A stretch of 61,322 nt of DNA from an uncultured Oscillospiraceae bacterium (GTDB lineage Bacteria > Bacillota > Clostridia > Oscillospirales > Oscillospiraceae), in NCBI GenBank assembly GCA_934668285.1, contig CAKUNB010000001.1, forward strand, positions 1 through 61,322. The letters run 5' to 3'. The position numbers were made by a program, and so were the translations under genes. Below the pieces are notes generated by a model. It did not search any database. It was not told where the DNA came from and saw only the letters and a program-made list of their open reading frames with translations. Below are positions 24,134 through 33,691 of this stretch, piece by piece. The first letter of the stretch is position 1. Every line of letters starts with the position of its first letter.

Positions 24134-25203
24134 TGGGCCTGCGGAAGCACGGGCCGCTCTTTCGCACGCTGATCTGGCTTGCGCTGGCGGCGCTGCTGTG
24201 CTGCCATGCGCTCGGCGCGCTGCTGCTCGGCGGCGCGCCGGAAACCGTGCGTGCAAGCGTCTGCAAAGTCGGAGACGGGCTGACCGTTTCCGGCTTTGTC
24301 GTTTTTTCGGAGCGGGCGGTCGGGACGGCGCAGTGCCGCCCCGCGCTGGCCACGGGAAAGCGCGTCGCCGCCGGAGCCTGCGCCGCATGGCGCTGCGAGG
24401 CCGGGCAGGAGGCGCTTTGCGCCAAAAAGCGGTGGCTTTCCGAGCGGCGCGAGGCCCTGACCGCCCCGACTGCCGGCTCGGATGCCGAGATCAAGGCGGC
24501 GCTGCACCGGCTGTCCCTCGCGCCGTCGCAGGAGGCGGCGCAGAGCCTGCAAATGCAGATCCTCCGCCGCGAGGCGGTCGCCGCTGACCCTGTCGAACTG
24601 CGGCAGGCCGTGCAGGCGCTCTACGAGCAGGAAAGGGAAGTGGAGCTGACCGCCGTGAACGCGCCGGAGAGCGGCTGCTTTGCCTATAAGCCGCCCTCAA
24701 TCTGCACGCCGGAGGCGTTGCTCGGCCTCTCGCCGGGCGAGCTTGCCAGCCGCAAGCCCTCGGCCGAGGCCGCCTGCCGCCTGATTACGGGCGAGCAGTG
24801 GTATTTTGCCGCCCTGCTGCCCGAGGAGCGCGAGCTGCTGCCGGGGCAGCGGCTGACCGTCCGCTTTCCCGCGCTGACGGTCGAGATGACTGTCGAGCGC
24901 TTCTGCACGGCGCCGGAGGGGCGTCTGCTGGTGCTCTCCTGCCGCGAGAAGCTCTCCGAGGCCGCCGCGCTCTGCGCAGTGGCGGCGCGGCTGCAATTTT
25001 CCCTCTGCGAGGGGCTGCGCGTGCCGAAACCGGCGGTGCAGTTCCGCGACGGCCGGACCGGCGTCGACGTGCTCGTGGCCGGTCAGAAAAAATTCAAGCC
25101 GGTGACGCTTGTCCTTGAGCGCGAGGACGACTTCCTCGCCGCCCCCACCCCCGGCGACCCGAACGCATTACAGGCGGGCGACGAGATGGTGATCGGACAA
25201 TAA
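24133..25203 (+). CDS. HlyD-like/secretion accessory membrane protein
   Basis: 356 aa with one N-terminal membrane span (TLIWLALAALLCCHALGALLL) followed by an extracytoplasmic region. VSGFVVFSERAV resembles the biotinyl-lipoyl-like start of HlyD adaptor proteins, and a helical middle (about residues 110-180) is followed by beta-rich sequence. Similar proteins lie upstream of yggS-sepF-divIVA in Clostridia and may belong to envelope or division functions. Coupled to hfq by TAATG. Confidence 0.65.
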   Translation: MGLRKHGPLFRTLIWLALAALLCCHALGALLLGGAPETVRASVCKVGDGLTVSGFVVFSERAVGTAQCRPALATGKRVAAGACAAWRCEAGQEALCAKKRWLSERREALTAPTAGSDAEIKAALHRLSLAPSQEAAQSLQMQILRREAVAADPVELRQAVQALYEQEREVELTAVNAPESGCFAYKPPSICTPEALLGLSPGELASRKPSAEAACRLITGEQWYFAALLPEERELLPGQRLTVRFPALTVEMTVERFCTAPEGRLLVLSCREKLSEAAALCAVAARLQFSLCEGLRVPKPAVQFRDGRTGVDVLVAGQKKFKPVTLVLEREDDFLAAPTPGDPNALQAGDEMVIGQ

Positions 25204-25263
25204 GGCCTTGCGCAGGCTGATCGTAAGGAATACAAATACAATATATAAAAGAGGTAATCCATC

Positions 25264-25959
25264 ATGACCATTGCTGAAAATGTCGCCCGGATTCGGGCGG
25301 AGATGTGCGAGGCTGCCGTGCGGGCAGGGCGGGATCCGAAGGAGATTCTGCTGTGCGCCGCCAGTAAGATGAACGACGCTGCGCGTGTCCGCGAGGCGGT
25401 TGCGGCGGGCGTGGACTGCTGCGGCGAGAACCGCGTGCAGGAGCTGACGCAGAAGCTCGCCGAGCATGCCTACGACGGCGTGCCGGTGCATTTCATCGGC
25501 CATTTGCAGACCAACAAGGTGCGGCAGGTGGTCGGGAAGGTCGCCCTGCTGCACTCGGTCGACCGCCGCGAGCTGCTGGTCTGCGTGCAGAAGGAGGCTG
25601 CGCGGCAGGGCTTGGTGCAGGATATCCTGCTGGAGATCAACATCGGCGCCGAGGAGAGCAAGTCCGGCCTCACGCCCGACGAGGCCATAGCCGTCGCAGG
25701 GGAGATGGAAGCCTATCCCAACTGCCGCCTGCGCGGATTGATGGCGATTCCGCCGGTGTCGAAAAAAGCAGGAGATAATTGCAGATATTTCGAGAAAATT
25801 CACACAATTTCTGTTGACATAACCGCAAAAAAATATCATAATAGTAGCATGGACATTTTGTCGATGGGTATGACAGACGATTTTGCAGATGCAATCGCCT
25901 GCGGCAGTACCATGATCCGCGTCGGGACGGCAATCTTCGGCGCGCGGCACTATTTATGA
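25264..25959 (+). CDS. yggS: YggS family pyridoxal phosphate homeostasis protein
   Basis: PLP-binding protein (YlmE/PROSC family) involved in vitamin B6 and amino acid homeostasis. 231 aa. The PLP lysine is in CAASKMNDAARV near residue 36; HFIGHLQTNK near 79, EINIGAEESKSG near 123 and MSMGMTDDF-type LSMGMTDDFADAIACGSTMIRVGTAIFG at the end are characteristic (quoted in parts: LSMGMTDDFADAI, RVGTAIFGAR). It sits before sepF, as in the Gram-positive ylm cluster. Confidence 0.94.
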   Translation: MTIAENVARIRAEMCEAAVRAGRDPKEILLCAASKMNDAARVREAVAAGVDCCGENRVQELTQKLAEHAYDGVPVHFIGHLQTNKVRQVVGKVALLHSVDRRELLVCVQKEAARQGLVQDILLEINIGAEESKSGLTPDEAIAVAGEMEAYPNCRLRGLMAIPPVSKKAGDNCRYFEKIHTISVDITAKKYHNSSMDILSMGMTDDFADAIACGSTMIRVGTAIFGARHYL

Positions 25960-25975
25960 TACGGAGGAACCTTCC

Positions 25976-26467
25976 ATGGGTTTAATGGATGAAATTAGAA
26001 AGCTGACCCACCCCTACGCCGAGCCGGAGGACGATTACGATGATTACGACGACGAGCCGCTCGAGGATGAGGAGCCCGCGCCCGCGCCGGCGCCCCGCCG
26101 CAGCTTTGGCCGCCAGTCCGCAGCGACCGAGCCGGTTCGCCCCGCCGCCTCCACGCCCTCCAATCGGGTCGTGAACATCGGCACGTCGAGCCAGATGCAG
26201 GTCGTGCTGGTCAAGCCCGACCGCTTCGACCAGGTGTCGGACATTGCCGACCACCTGCGCGATAAGAAGGCCGTCGTGCTCAATCTCGAGACGACCAACA
26301 AGGACGTCGCCCGCCGTCTGGTGGACTTCCTGTCCGGCTGCGCCTACGCCCTTGACGGCAAGATCAAGAAGATCGCCGTCTCCACCTATCTGGTCACGCC
26401 CTACAACGTCGATGTCGTCAACACCGCCATCGAGGAGCAGGAAGTGCCGCAGGAGACCTACTTCTGA
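25976..26467 (+). CDS. sepF: cell division protein SepF
   Basis: 163 aa. An amphipathic N-terminal helix (MGLMDEIRKLTHPYAEP) for membrane binding, an acidic DDYDDYDDE linker, and a C-terminal SepF domain starting near residue 68 (QVVLVKPDRFDQVSDIADHL; VVLNLETTNKDVARRLVDFL). It tethers FtsZ filaments to the membrane. A strong GGAGG precedes it; divIVA follows 45 bases later. Confidence 0.94.
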   Translation: MGLMDEIRKLTHPYAEPEDDYDDYDDEPLEDEEPAPAPAPRRSFGRQSAATEPVRPAASTPSNRVVNIGTSSQMQVVLVKPDRFDQVSDIADHLRDKKAVVLNLETTNKDVARRLVDFLSGCAYALDGKIKKIAVSTYLVTPYNVDVVNTAIEEQEVPQETYF

Positions 26468-26512
26468 TCCCATCAGCCCAGACCTACATAGAAAAAAGGA
26501 GCTGAAGCAACC

Positions 26513-27223
26513 ATGATGACCCCGCAGCAGATTCAGGAAATCAGTTTTGAAAAGGCAATCTTCGGCGGCTACGACATGACCTCCGTGGACGAGGTGCTCG
26601 AGCCGCTGACGGAGGACTACGTTGCGCTGTACAAGGAGAATTCTGTCCTCAAGAGCAAAATGCGCATCCTGGTGGAAAAGCTCGAGGAATATCGCCGGCA
26701 GGAAAGCTCCATGCAGAGCGCCATCGTCGCCGCGCAGAAGACCTGCGACCAAATGAAGGCCGAGGCCGAGCGCAAGTGCGCGCAGATGCTGCGCGAGGCG
26801 GAGGAGACCGCCAGCGCCAAGGCGCAGAACGTCGACGAGCGCCTCGGCAGCGAGCAGGACCGGCTGGAGCTTGCGCAGAAGGCGACCGCGCAGTTTATCG
26901 ACGGCATGGAAAAGCGCCTGCGCCGCCAGCTGGAGCTGCTCGACGAGCTGCGCCGCCAGGAGCTGCCCGAAAAGCCGCAGGAGCCGACCCATGACAACCG
27001 CGCCTTTGATTTCAATAAAGAGCCCTCCGCCCCCACGACGGAGGAGAAGGCCGACGCGCTCATCGACGAGATCGGCCAGAGCGTAGAGCAGTCGATTCAG
27101 GAGGAGGCCCCGCCGCTCAAGCCGGTCGACGAGCCGACCCGCGAGTTCCCGCAGATCAAGCGCTTTGAAGATCTGCAATTCGGCCGCAACTACCACCCCG
27201 AGGAGAAAAAGGGCAAGGGCTGA
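26513..27223 (+). CDS. divIVA: DivIVA domain-containing cell division protein
   Basis: 236 aa. The N-terminal DivIVA domain includes ISFEKAIFGGYDMTSVDEVL (residues 10-29), followed by a long coiled coil (about 35-160) rich in Glu/Gln/Arg heptads and an acidic Pro-rich tail. It binds negatively curved membrane at poles and division sites. Two adjacent ATGs (26513, 26516) are possible starts after AAAGGAG. Confidence 0.9.
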   Translation: MMTPQQIQEISFEKAIFGGYDMTSVDEVLEPLTEDYVALYKENSVLKSKMRILVEKLEEYRRQESSMQSAIVAAQKTCDQMKAEAERKCAQMLREAEETASAKAQNVDERLGSEQDRLELAQKATAQFIDGMEKRLRRQLELLDELRRQELPEKPQEPTHDNRAFDFNKEPSAPTTEEKADALIDEIGQSVEQSIQEEAPPLKPVDEPTREFPQIKRFEDLQFGRNYHPEEKKGKG

Positions 27224-27254
27224 CCGCCCGCGCCGAACCGGACAACTGGATAAC

Positions 27255-27491
27255 ACCTGCGTTGACGGAGACGAGTACCGCAAACCGTCGCTTTCAGAGA
27301 GCCGCCGTTTGGTGCGAGGCGGCAGCGAGCTTGCGCGAAGATCCCTCCCGAGCATCCGCCCGAACCGATGAACAGTAGGGCGCGACGGCTGCGCCCGTTA
27401 TCGCGCATTGAGCGCCCCGCCTGCGCGGGGAACAAGAGTGGTACCGCAGAGTAAACACCTCTGTCTCTTGACGAGGCAGAGGTGCCTTTTT
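27255..27491 (+). promoter_or_regulatory. T-box leader, probable isoleucine (ATC) specifier
   Basis: Order of elements: stem I start (GACGG..AGTACC..CCGTC), the distal CAGAGAG and TTTGGTGCGAGGCGGC segment, GCGAAGATCCCTCCCGAGC with ATC at 27341-27343 as the likely specifier, the GAACAGTAGG segment at 27369, the T-box AACAAGAGTGGTACCGC at 27431-27447, then an intrinsic terminator whose 12-bp stem (27456-27467 with 27473-27484) ends in TTTTT (27487-27491). Uncharged tRNA-Ile would favour the antiterminator. The specifier fits ileS downstream, though a lipoprotein gene comes first. Confidence 0.88.
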
Positions 27492-27533
27492 ATGTCCCGA
27501 TTGCGAACCGACAGACAAGGAAAGGAGCAACTG

Positions 27534-28601
27534 ATGAAACGCTTGATTCTTCCCCTGCTTTTACTTGCGGCGCTGCTGTGCGCCTGCGCCGAGACGGCTG
27601 CGCCGACTGCCGCGCCGACCGAGATCCCGACGGAGATACCGACAGAAACCGCCTCCGCCGCGGCAGACCCGAGCGAGGCGACCGAGGCCGCGCTCCCTGC
27701 GGAATGCAGCCTCTATTACGACCTGAACGACGCGCCGCTGACTGCCGAGCGCGACAGCGACCTGCCGCCCTCGCCCTACAGCGCCGCCGGCATTTCGGAC
27801 GCGGTGCGCTTCTGGGCGAACGCACTGTATAACGACACAACGATCAACGACGAAAAATCCGTCGAGCTGTACACCGACGGCCGCGCGAAGAAGGGCGACG
27901 GCTGGCGGCGCTTTGTGTGGAACGACGAGCGCTACAGCTGCCTGTACATCGAGGCGGCGGACACTTATATTCCGAACATTTCCTCCGAGGACGGCGGCAT
28001 TCTGTGGCTCGACCTGACCGGCGACTGCTGGGCCGACGGCGGCGGAGAGGAGGAGTTTTCCGATCTCGGCCTGTTCAATGGCTTCAACACCGTCGTCCTG
28101 ACCGGCAGCGGCACGCTCCGCGTCGAGTGTGCCGGAGTGGACTGTAACATTGCAGGCAATATGCCCCTGCCCTCGCTCATCGTCGATGGCCCCACGCTGG
28201 TCACGCCCGGCATCAGCGTCAGTGCGAACTCCGACCCCGAGCAGCCCGCCCTCGTGGTACGTGGCGGCGCGGTGCAGGTGGAAACGCTCTGGATGAACGA
28301 CTGCCCGCTGCTGCAATCCGGCGGCACGCTGGACATCACGACCTGCATCGATCCGGCGACGGCAGTCTTCCGCGGCGGCGAATGCACGCTCGAATCGCTG
28401 GTGCGCGAGGACGAAGCGCCTGCGACGCTCATCCTCTCCGGCGGCAGCTTCACGGAAACCGACTGGCTGCCCTTCGGCACGATTGCCTACGTCGGCGCAG
28501 GCACCCTCAACGCCCGCGGCATCCGCTACTGGGACACCGTCCACGTCCTCGGAGGCGAAATCATCGACCCCCTCGACTGGGAAAACGAAACCGAGGGCTG
28601 A
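27534..28601 (+). CDS. lipoprotein of unknown function
   Basis: 355 aa exported lipoprotein: KRLILPLLLLAALLCAC gives a lipobox ending at Cys near residue 18, followed by a Thr/Ala/Pro-rich spacer to about residue 55. The mature part is beta-rich with repeated short strands (LTGSGTLRVE, SLIVDGPTLV, ALVVRGGAVQVETL, ATLILSGGSF), suggestive of a right-handed beta-helix or pectin-lyase-like fold. ATG at 27534 follows AAAGGAG. It is the first gene after the Ile T-box and so should respond to isoleucine starvation together with ileS. Confidence 0.78.
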   Translation: MKRLILPLLLLAALLCACAETAAPTAAPTEIPTEIPTETASAAADPSEATEAALPAECSLYYDLNDAPLTAERDSDLPPSPYSAAGISDAVRFWANALYNDTTINDEKSVELYTDGRAKKGDGWRRFVWNDERYSCLYIEAADTYIPNISSEDGGILWLDLTGDCWADGGGEEEFSDLGLFNGFNTVVLTGSGTLRVECAGVDCNIAGNMPLPSLIVDGPTLVTPGISVSANSDPEQPALVVRGGAVQVETLWMNDCPLLQSGGTLDITTCIDPATAVFRGGECTLESLVREDEAPATLILSGGSFTETDWLPFGTIAYVGAGTLNARGIRYWDTVHVLGGEIIDPLDWENETEG

Positions 28602-28626
28602 CCCGCCGGACGCATGATCGAATTCC

Positions 28627-28660
28627 GTTCGCAGGGCGGGACGCCCCCATCCCGCCGCGT
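28627..28660. repeat. GTAGGGCGGG palindromic repeat
   Basis: GCAGGGCGGGACGCCCC and CATCCCGCCGCG, an inverted repeat of the GTAGGG family, placed between the lipoprotein stop and the ileS ribosome binding site. It could act as a weak attenuator or stabiliser but lacks a T-run. Confidence 0.6.
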
Positions 28661-28744
28661 GCAGGAACTCCGATTTTGCTGCGGCCAAACTCGCGCTTGC
28701 GAAATAACGATTTGTTTGAAAATCCTATGGAGGTATATTCAAAA

Positions 28745-31549
28745 ATGGACTACAAAAATACCATCATCACCCCGAAGACGGACTTTCCGATGCGTGCCGG
28801 TCTGCCGACGCGCGAGCCGCCGATGCTGGAAAGCTGGAACAAGATCGACGTTTATGCCGAGCTGCTGAAGAAGAACGAGGGCAAGCCCTCCTTCATTCTC
28901 CACGACGGCCCCCCGTTCTCCAATGGCGACATCCACATGGGTCACGCGCTGAATAAGACGTTAAAGGACTTCATCGTCCGCTCCTACGCCATGCGCGGCT
29001 ACTACACGCCCTATGTCCCAGGCTGGGACAACCACGGCATGCCCATCGAGTCGGCCATTATCAAGAAGAACAAGCTCAACCACAAGACCATGCCCGTGAC
29101 GGAGTTCCGCGACGCGTGCGAAAAGTTCGCCGAGGAATTCATTCAGCGGCAGATGGCGGGCTTCCGCCGTCTGGGCGTGCTGGGCGACTGGGCGCACCCC
29201 TACCGCACGATGGACAAGCACTTTGAGGCCGAGGAGGTCAAGGTCTTCGGCGAGATGTTCCGCAAGGGCTACATCTATAAGGGCCTGAAGCCCGTGTACT
29301 GGTGTCCGAAGGACGAAACCGCGCTGGCCGAGGCCGAAATCGAGTATCAGGACGACCCCTGCACGACCGTTTATGTGAAATTCCCCATGCAGGACGACCT
29401 CGGCAAGCTGCCACACCTCGACCACAGCAGGCTCTACTTCGTCATCTGGACGACGACCATCTGGACGCTGCCCGGCAATATGGGCATCTCCCTCCACCCG
29501 CGCGAGAGCTACGCCGTCGTCAAGGCGGAAAACGGCGAGATGTACATCGTCGCCGAGGCGCTGGCCGAGAAGGTCATGAAGGTCGCGGGCATCGAGCAGT
29601 ATGAAATCGTCGAGACCCATCCGGGCAGCTTCTTTGAGAACATGCTGGCAAAGCATCCGTTCCTCGACAAGACCTCCCGCCTGCTCAACGCCGAGTACGT
29701 CACCATGGACTCCGGCACGGGCTGCGTCCACACTGCCCCCGGCTTCGGCGCGGACGACTATCAGACCTGCCGCCGCTACGGCATGGAGCTGATCGTCCCC
29801 GTGGACGACCGCGGCCGCCATACCGACTACGCCGGAAAATACGCCGGCATGAAAACCGACGAATCCAACCCCGTCATTCTGGCGGACATGAAGGAAAACG
29901 GAATGCTGCTGGCCTCCGAGGAGATCGTCCACAGCTACCCGCACTGTTGGCGCTGCAAGAGTCCGATCATCTTCCGCGCCACGCCGCAGTGGTTCTGCTC
30001 CGTCGAGCGCTTCAAGGACGAGGCCGTCGCGGCCTGCGATAACGTCCAGTGGCTCCCCGCGTGGGGCAAGGACCGCATGGTCGCCATGATCCGCGACCGC
30101 GCCGACTGGTGCATCTCCCGCCAGCGCCGCTGGGGCCTGCCGATTCCCGTGTTCTACTGCAAGGACTGTGGCAAGCCCGTCTGCACGCCGGAAACCATCG
30201 CCCATATCTCTAAGCTCTTTGACGAACACGGCTCGAATTACTGGTTTGCGCACGATGCGTCCGAGCTGGTGCCGGAAGGCCTGACCTGCCCGCACTGCGG
30301 CAAGGCTTCCGGCTTTGAGAAGGAAACGGACACGCTCGACGGCTGGTTCGACTCCGGCTCGACCCATATCGCTTCCCTGCGCCGCGAGCATCCCGATCAG
30401 TGGCCCGCCGACCTGTATCTCGAGGGCGCCGATCAGTACCGCGGCTGGTTCCAGTCGAGCCTGCTGACGAGCGTCGGCGCGCTGGGCGAGGGTGCGCCGT
30501 TCCGCAAGTGCCTGACCCACGGCTGGACGGTCGACGGCGAGGGCAAGGCCATGCACAAGTCCCTCGGCAACGGCGTTGACCCCGCAGATCTCATCCGCGA
30601 CTTCGGCGCGGACATCGTGCGTCTGTGGGCGGCCTCGGCGGATTACCGCGCCGATGTCCGCTGCTCCAAGGAGATCTTCAAGCAGCTTTCGCAGAGCTAC
30701 CTGAAGTTCCGCAACACCGCCCGCTACTGCCTCGGCAACCTCGACGGCTTTGATGCCGACCATCTGGTCGCGCCGGAGGAGATGCTGGAGCTGGACCGCT
30801 GGGCCGTGACGAAGCTCAACGCGCTGCTCGAGGCGGGCTATAAGGCCTACGACAATTTCGAATTCCACGTCCTGACCCACGCGATCAACGACTTCTGCGT
30901 CGTCGAGCTGTCAAGCTTCTATCTGGACATTCTGAAGGACCGCCTCTACTGCGAGGCCCGCGACGGCCTCAAGCGCCGCAGCGCCCAGACCGCCCTGTTC
31001 CTCATCCTCGATGCCATGACGCGCCTCTATGCGCCGATCCTGCCGTTCACCTGCGACGAGATCTGGCAGGCGATGCCGCACCGCGCCGAGGACGACGGCC
31101 GCAATGTCGTGCTCAACGAGATGGTCAAGCCCTACGCCGCCTACGCCCTCAGCGCCGGTGAAATGGCCAAATGGGACACGTTAATTGCCGTCCGCAGCGA
31201 CGTCAACAGCGTCCTCGAGGCCGCCCGCGCCGACAAGCGCATCGGCAAGGCGCTCGAGGCACACGTCGTCCTCACGGCGAACGACGAGGCCGCCCGCGCC
31301 GCCGTCGAAGCGGTCAGGGATCTGAACCTCGCGGAGCTGTTCATCGTTTCCGACGTGGCCATCGACGAGCCGGCCCGCGCCGACAGCGTTACTGGTACCG
31401 GCGTAGCCTTCCCCGGCCTGCACATCGAGGTCCGCAACGCCGACGGCGTCAAGTGCCCGCGCTGCTGGATGCACTCGACCAAGGCCAACGCCGACGGCCT
31501 GTGCCCCCGCTGCGCCGCCGTCCTTGCGGAGCTTTCCCTTGAAGCATAA
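28745..31549 (+). CDS. ileS: isoleucyl-tRNA synthetase
   Basis: Class I synthetase, 934 aa. HIGH motif as HMGH in GDIHMGHALN near residue 64; KMSKS variant in DGEGKAMHKSLGNG near residue 600; editing (CP1) domain between them; anticodon-binding domain from about 680; C-terminal zinc finger CPRCWMHS with a second CPRC near the end. The ATG follows GGAGG by 11 bases. Expression should be controlled by the Ile T-box upstream of the lipoprotein unless a second promoter lies in the short gap. Confidence 0.97.
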   Translation: MDYKNTIITPKTDFPMRAGLPTREPPMLESWNKIDVYAELLKKNEGKPSFILHDGPPFSNGDIHMGHALNKTLKDFIVRSYAMRGYYTPYVPGWDNHGMPIESAIIKKNKLNHKTMPVTEFRDACEKFAEEFIQRQMAGFRRLGVLGDWAHPYRTMDKHFEAEEVKVFGEMFRKGYIYKGLKPVYWCPKDETALAEAEIEYQDDPCTTVYVKFPMQDDLGKLPHLDHSRLYFVIWTTTIWTLPGNMGISLHPRESYAVVKAENGEMYIVAEALAEKVMKVAGIEQYEIVETHPGSFFENMLAKHPFLDKTSRLLNAEYVTMDSGTGCVHTAPGFGADDYQTCRRYGMELIVPVDDRGRHTDYAGKYAGMKTDESNPVILADMKENGMLLASEEIVHSYPHCWRCKSPIIFRATPQWFCSVERFKDEAVAACDNVQWLPAWGKDRMVAMIRDRADWCISRQRRWGLPIPVFYCKDCGKPVCTPETIAHISKLFDEHGSNYWFAHDASELVPEGLTCPHCGKASGFEKETDTLDGWFDSGSTHIASLRREHPDQWPADLYLEGADQYRGWFQSSLLTSVGALGEGAPFRKCLTHGWTVDGEGKAMHKSLGNGVDPADLIRDFGADIVRLWAASADYRADVRCSKEIFKQLSQSYLKFRNTARYCLGNLDGFDADHLVAPEEMLELDRWAVTKLNALLEAGYKAYDNFEFHVLTHAINDFCVVELSSFYLDILKDRLYCEARDGLKRRSAQTALFLILDAMTRLYAPILPFTCDEIWQAMPHRAEDDGRNVVLNEMVKPYAAYALSAGEMAKWDTLIAVRSDVNSVLEAARADKRIGKALEAHVVLTANDEAARAAVEAVRDLNLAELFIVSDVAIDEPARADSVTGTGVAFPGLHIEVRNADGVKCPRCWMHSTKANADGLCPRCAAVLAELSLEA

Positions 31550-31630
31550 AGCCCCTGCTGCAAAACGCAGACAAATCATAACAGAAAAGGAGAGAGATCG
31601 CACTGTCCCCGCGATCGAAGGAAGAAAATC

Positions 31631-33238
31631 ATGGTAAAGTATGTCTTTGTATTAGGCGGTGTGGTCTCCGGTCTCGGCAAGGGAATCACCGCCGCCTCGC
31701 TCGGCCGTCTGCTCAAGGCGCGCGGCTATTCCGTCACGATGCAGAAGCTCGACCCGTACTTCAACCTCGACCCCGGCACGATGAACCCGCTGCAGCACGG
31801 CGAGGTCTTCGTGACCGACGACGGCGCGGAGACCGATCTCGACCTCGGCCACTATGAGCGCTTCATCGACGAGCGCCTGACCCGCGGCGCGAACGTGACC
31901 TCCGGCAAAATCTACAGCGCCGTGCTGGAAAAGGAGCGCCGCGGCGATTTCGGCGGCGGCACCGTCCAGTTCATCCCGCATATCACCGGCGAGATCAAGA
32001 GCCGCTTCTACCGCGGCAAGGAGGGCGAGGATAAGATCGCCATCATCGAGGTCGGCGGTACCGTCGGCGATATGGAAAGCTCCCCCTTCCTCGAGGCCAT
32101 CCGCCAGTTCCAGAACGAGGTCGGCCACGACAACGCGATTATCCTGCTTGTCACGCTCATTCCGTACCTCAAGGCCAGCGGCGAGATGAAGACCAAGCCG
32201 ACGCAAGGCTCCGTCCGCGAGCTGCAAAGCATCGGCCTGCGGCCGGACATTCTGGTCTGCCGCTCGGACTATCCGCTCACGGCCGACATCCGCAACAAGC
32301 TGGCGCTGTTCTGCAACGTCCGCCCGTCCTGCGTCCTGCAGAATCTCGACGCGGACATCCTCTACCAGGTGCCGCTCATGATGGAGCAGGAGCAGCTGGC
32401 GCAGGCGGCGCTGCAATGCCTCGGCCTGCCCGACCGCCCCGCCAAGCTTGAGGAGTGGACGGAGATGTGCCGCCGCTGGCAGGAGCCGAAGCGGACGGTG
32501 CATATCGCCCTCGTCGGCAAGTACACGCAGCTCCACGACGCGTATCTCAGCGTTGTCGAGGCGCTCAAGCACGCGGGCTTTGCCCACGATACCGCCGTGC
32601 AGATTGATTGGGTCGATTCCGAGACGGTCAATGACGATAACGTCGCCGAAATCCTCGCCAATTCTGACGGCATCCTGGTGCCCGGCGGCTTCGGCGAGCG
32701 CGGCACGGACGGCATGATCAGCGCGATTGCCTATGCGCGCAAGACGCGCAAGCCGTTCCTGGGCCTCTGCCTTGGCATGCAGCTTGCGGTCGTTGAGTTT
32801 GCCCGCAGCGTCGCGGGCCTGACCGGCGCGCACAGCATCGAGTTTGCCCCCGAAACACCGCACCCCGTCATCCACCTCATGCCCGACCAGAAGGGCGTGA
32901 CCGACCTCGGCGGCACGCTGCGCCTCGGCGCGTACCCCTGCCATCTGGAAAAGGGCAGCCTTGCCGAGAAGCTCTACGGCGAGCCGCTGATCTCCGAGCG
33001 CCACCGCCACCGCTATGAGGTCAATAACGACTACCGCTGCGCCCTGTGCAGCGCGGGTATGCGCTTCTGCGGCCAGTCGCCGGACGGACGCATCATCGAA
33101 ATGGTGGAGCTGCCCGATCATCCGTTCTTTATCGCCACGCAGGCGCATCCGGAGTTCAATTCCCGCCCCACCCGCCCGCACCCGCTGTTCAAGGGCCTCA
33201 TCTCCGCCGCTCTCGCCGCGAAGGACAGCAAGAAATGA
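31631..33238 (+). CDS. pyrG: CTP synthase
   Basis: Makes CTP from UTP, ATP and glutamine. 535 aa. Synthetase domain starts KYVFVLGGVVSGLGKGITAA; LDPYFNLDPGTMNP and EVFVTDDGAETDLDLGHYERF follow; the C-terminal class I glutaminase has VPGGFGERG and the nucleophile Cys in FLGLCLGMQLAVVEFARS, with the His/Glu pair near AHPEFNSRP. A small hairpin, GATCGC-(9)-GCGATC (31596-31616), lies between two purine-rich sites upstream of the ATG. No CTP attenuator of the B. subtilis type is evident. Confidence 0.97.
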   Translation: MVKYVFVLGGVVSGLGKGITAASLGRLLKARGYSVTMQKLDPYFNLDPGTMNPLQHGEVFVTDDGAETDLDLGHYERFIDERLTRGANVTSGKIYSAVLEKERRGDFGGGTVQFIPHITGEIKSRFYRGKEGEDKIAIIEVGGTVGDMESSPFLEAIRQFQNEVGHDNAIILLVTLIPYLKASGEMKTKPTQGSVRELQSIGLRPDILVCRSDYPLTADIRNKLALFCNVRPSCVLQNLDADILYQVPLMMEQEQLAQAALQCLGLPDRPAKLEEWTEMCRRWQEPKRTVHIALVGKYTQLHDAYLSVVEALKHAGFAHDTAVQIDWVDSETVNDDNVAEILANSDGILVPGGFGERGTDGMISAIAYARKTRKPFLGLCLGMQLAVVEFARSVAGLTGAHSIEFAPETPHPVIHLMPDQKGVTDLGGTLRLGAYPCHLEKGSLAEKLYGEPLISERHRHRYEVNNDYRCALCSAGMRFCGQSPDGRIIEMVELPDHPFFIATQAHPEFNSRPTRPHPLFKGLISAALAAKDSKK

Positions 33239-33687
33239 GCCAAATCATCCGCCTGCGCGAGCAGCCGGAGCTTGCCGAACGCGCCGCGCACTGGTTCCAT
33301 GAAAAATGGGGCATCCCCTACGCGGCCTACGCCGAGAGCATGGCTGCCTGCTGCGCCGGAGAAAGCGCCGTGCCGCAGTGGTATCTGGCGCTGGAGGGCG
33401 AACGCATTGTCGGCGGCCTCGGCGTGATCGAAAACGACTTCCACGACCGCAGGGACCTCGCGCCGAACGTCTGTGCCGTCTATACCGAGCCGGACTTCCG
33501 CTGCCGCGGCATCGCCGGAGCGCTGCTCGGCGAGGTCTGCGCCGATATGCACCGGCTGGGCATCGACACGCTCTATCTCCTGACCGATCACACGTCGTTC
33601 TACGAACGCTACGGCTGGACCTACCACTGCCCCGCCCAAGGCGACGGCGAGGAGACCCCCTCGCGGCTGTATATCCACCGCTACTAA
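33235..33687 (+). CDS. GNAT family N-acetyltransferase
   Basis: 150-aa acetyltransferase. The acetyl-CoA binding motif is in FRCRGIAGALLGEV near residue 93, after NVCAVYTEPD on beta 4, and TSFYERYGW near residue 122 is the typical motif-B segment. Substrate unknown. ATGA overlap with pyrG; followed directly by a strong terminator. Confidence 0.88.
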   Translation: MSQIIRLREQPELAERAAHWFHEKWGIPYAAYAESMAACCAGESAVPQWYLALEGERIVGGLGVIENDFHDRRDLAPNVCAVYTEPDFRCRGIAGALLGEVCADMHRLGIDTLYLLTDHTSFYERYGWTYHCPAQGDGEETPSRLYIHRY

Positions 33688-33691
33688 CTCC

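Noticed and set aside
27369..27400. GTAGGGCGCG repeat copy inside the T-box leader
   Set aside because: The match (CAGTAGGGCGCG) is the conserved T-box stem II/S-turn segment plus local sequence, not a copy of the intergenic palindrome.
31591..31630. CTP-sensing attenuator upstream of pyrG
   Set aside because: The GATCGC/GCGATC hairpin has no T-run and there is no initial G-run transcript start of the B. subtilis pyrG type.
31652..33181. 509-aa open frame opposite pyrG (and 639 aa opposite ileS)
   Set aside because: Arise from codon bias on the coding strand; sequences are low-complexity and unlike proteins, while pyrG and ileS are unmistakable.
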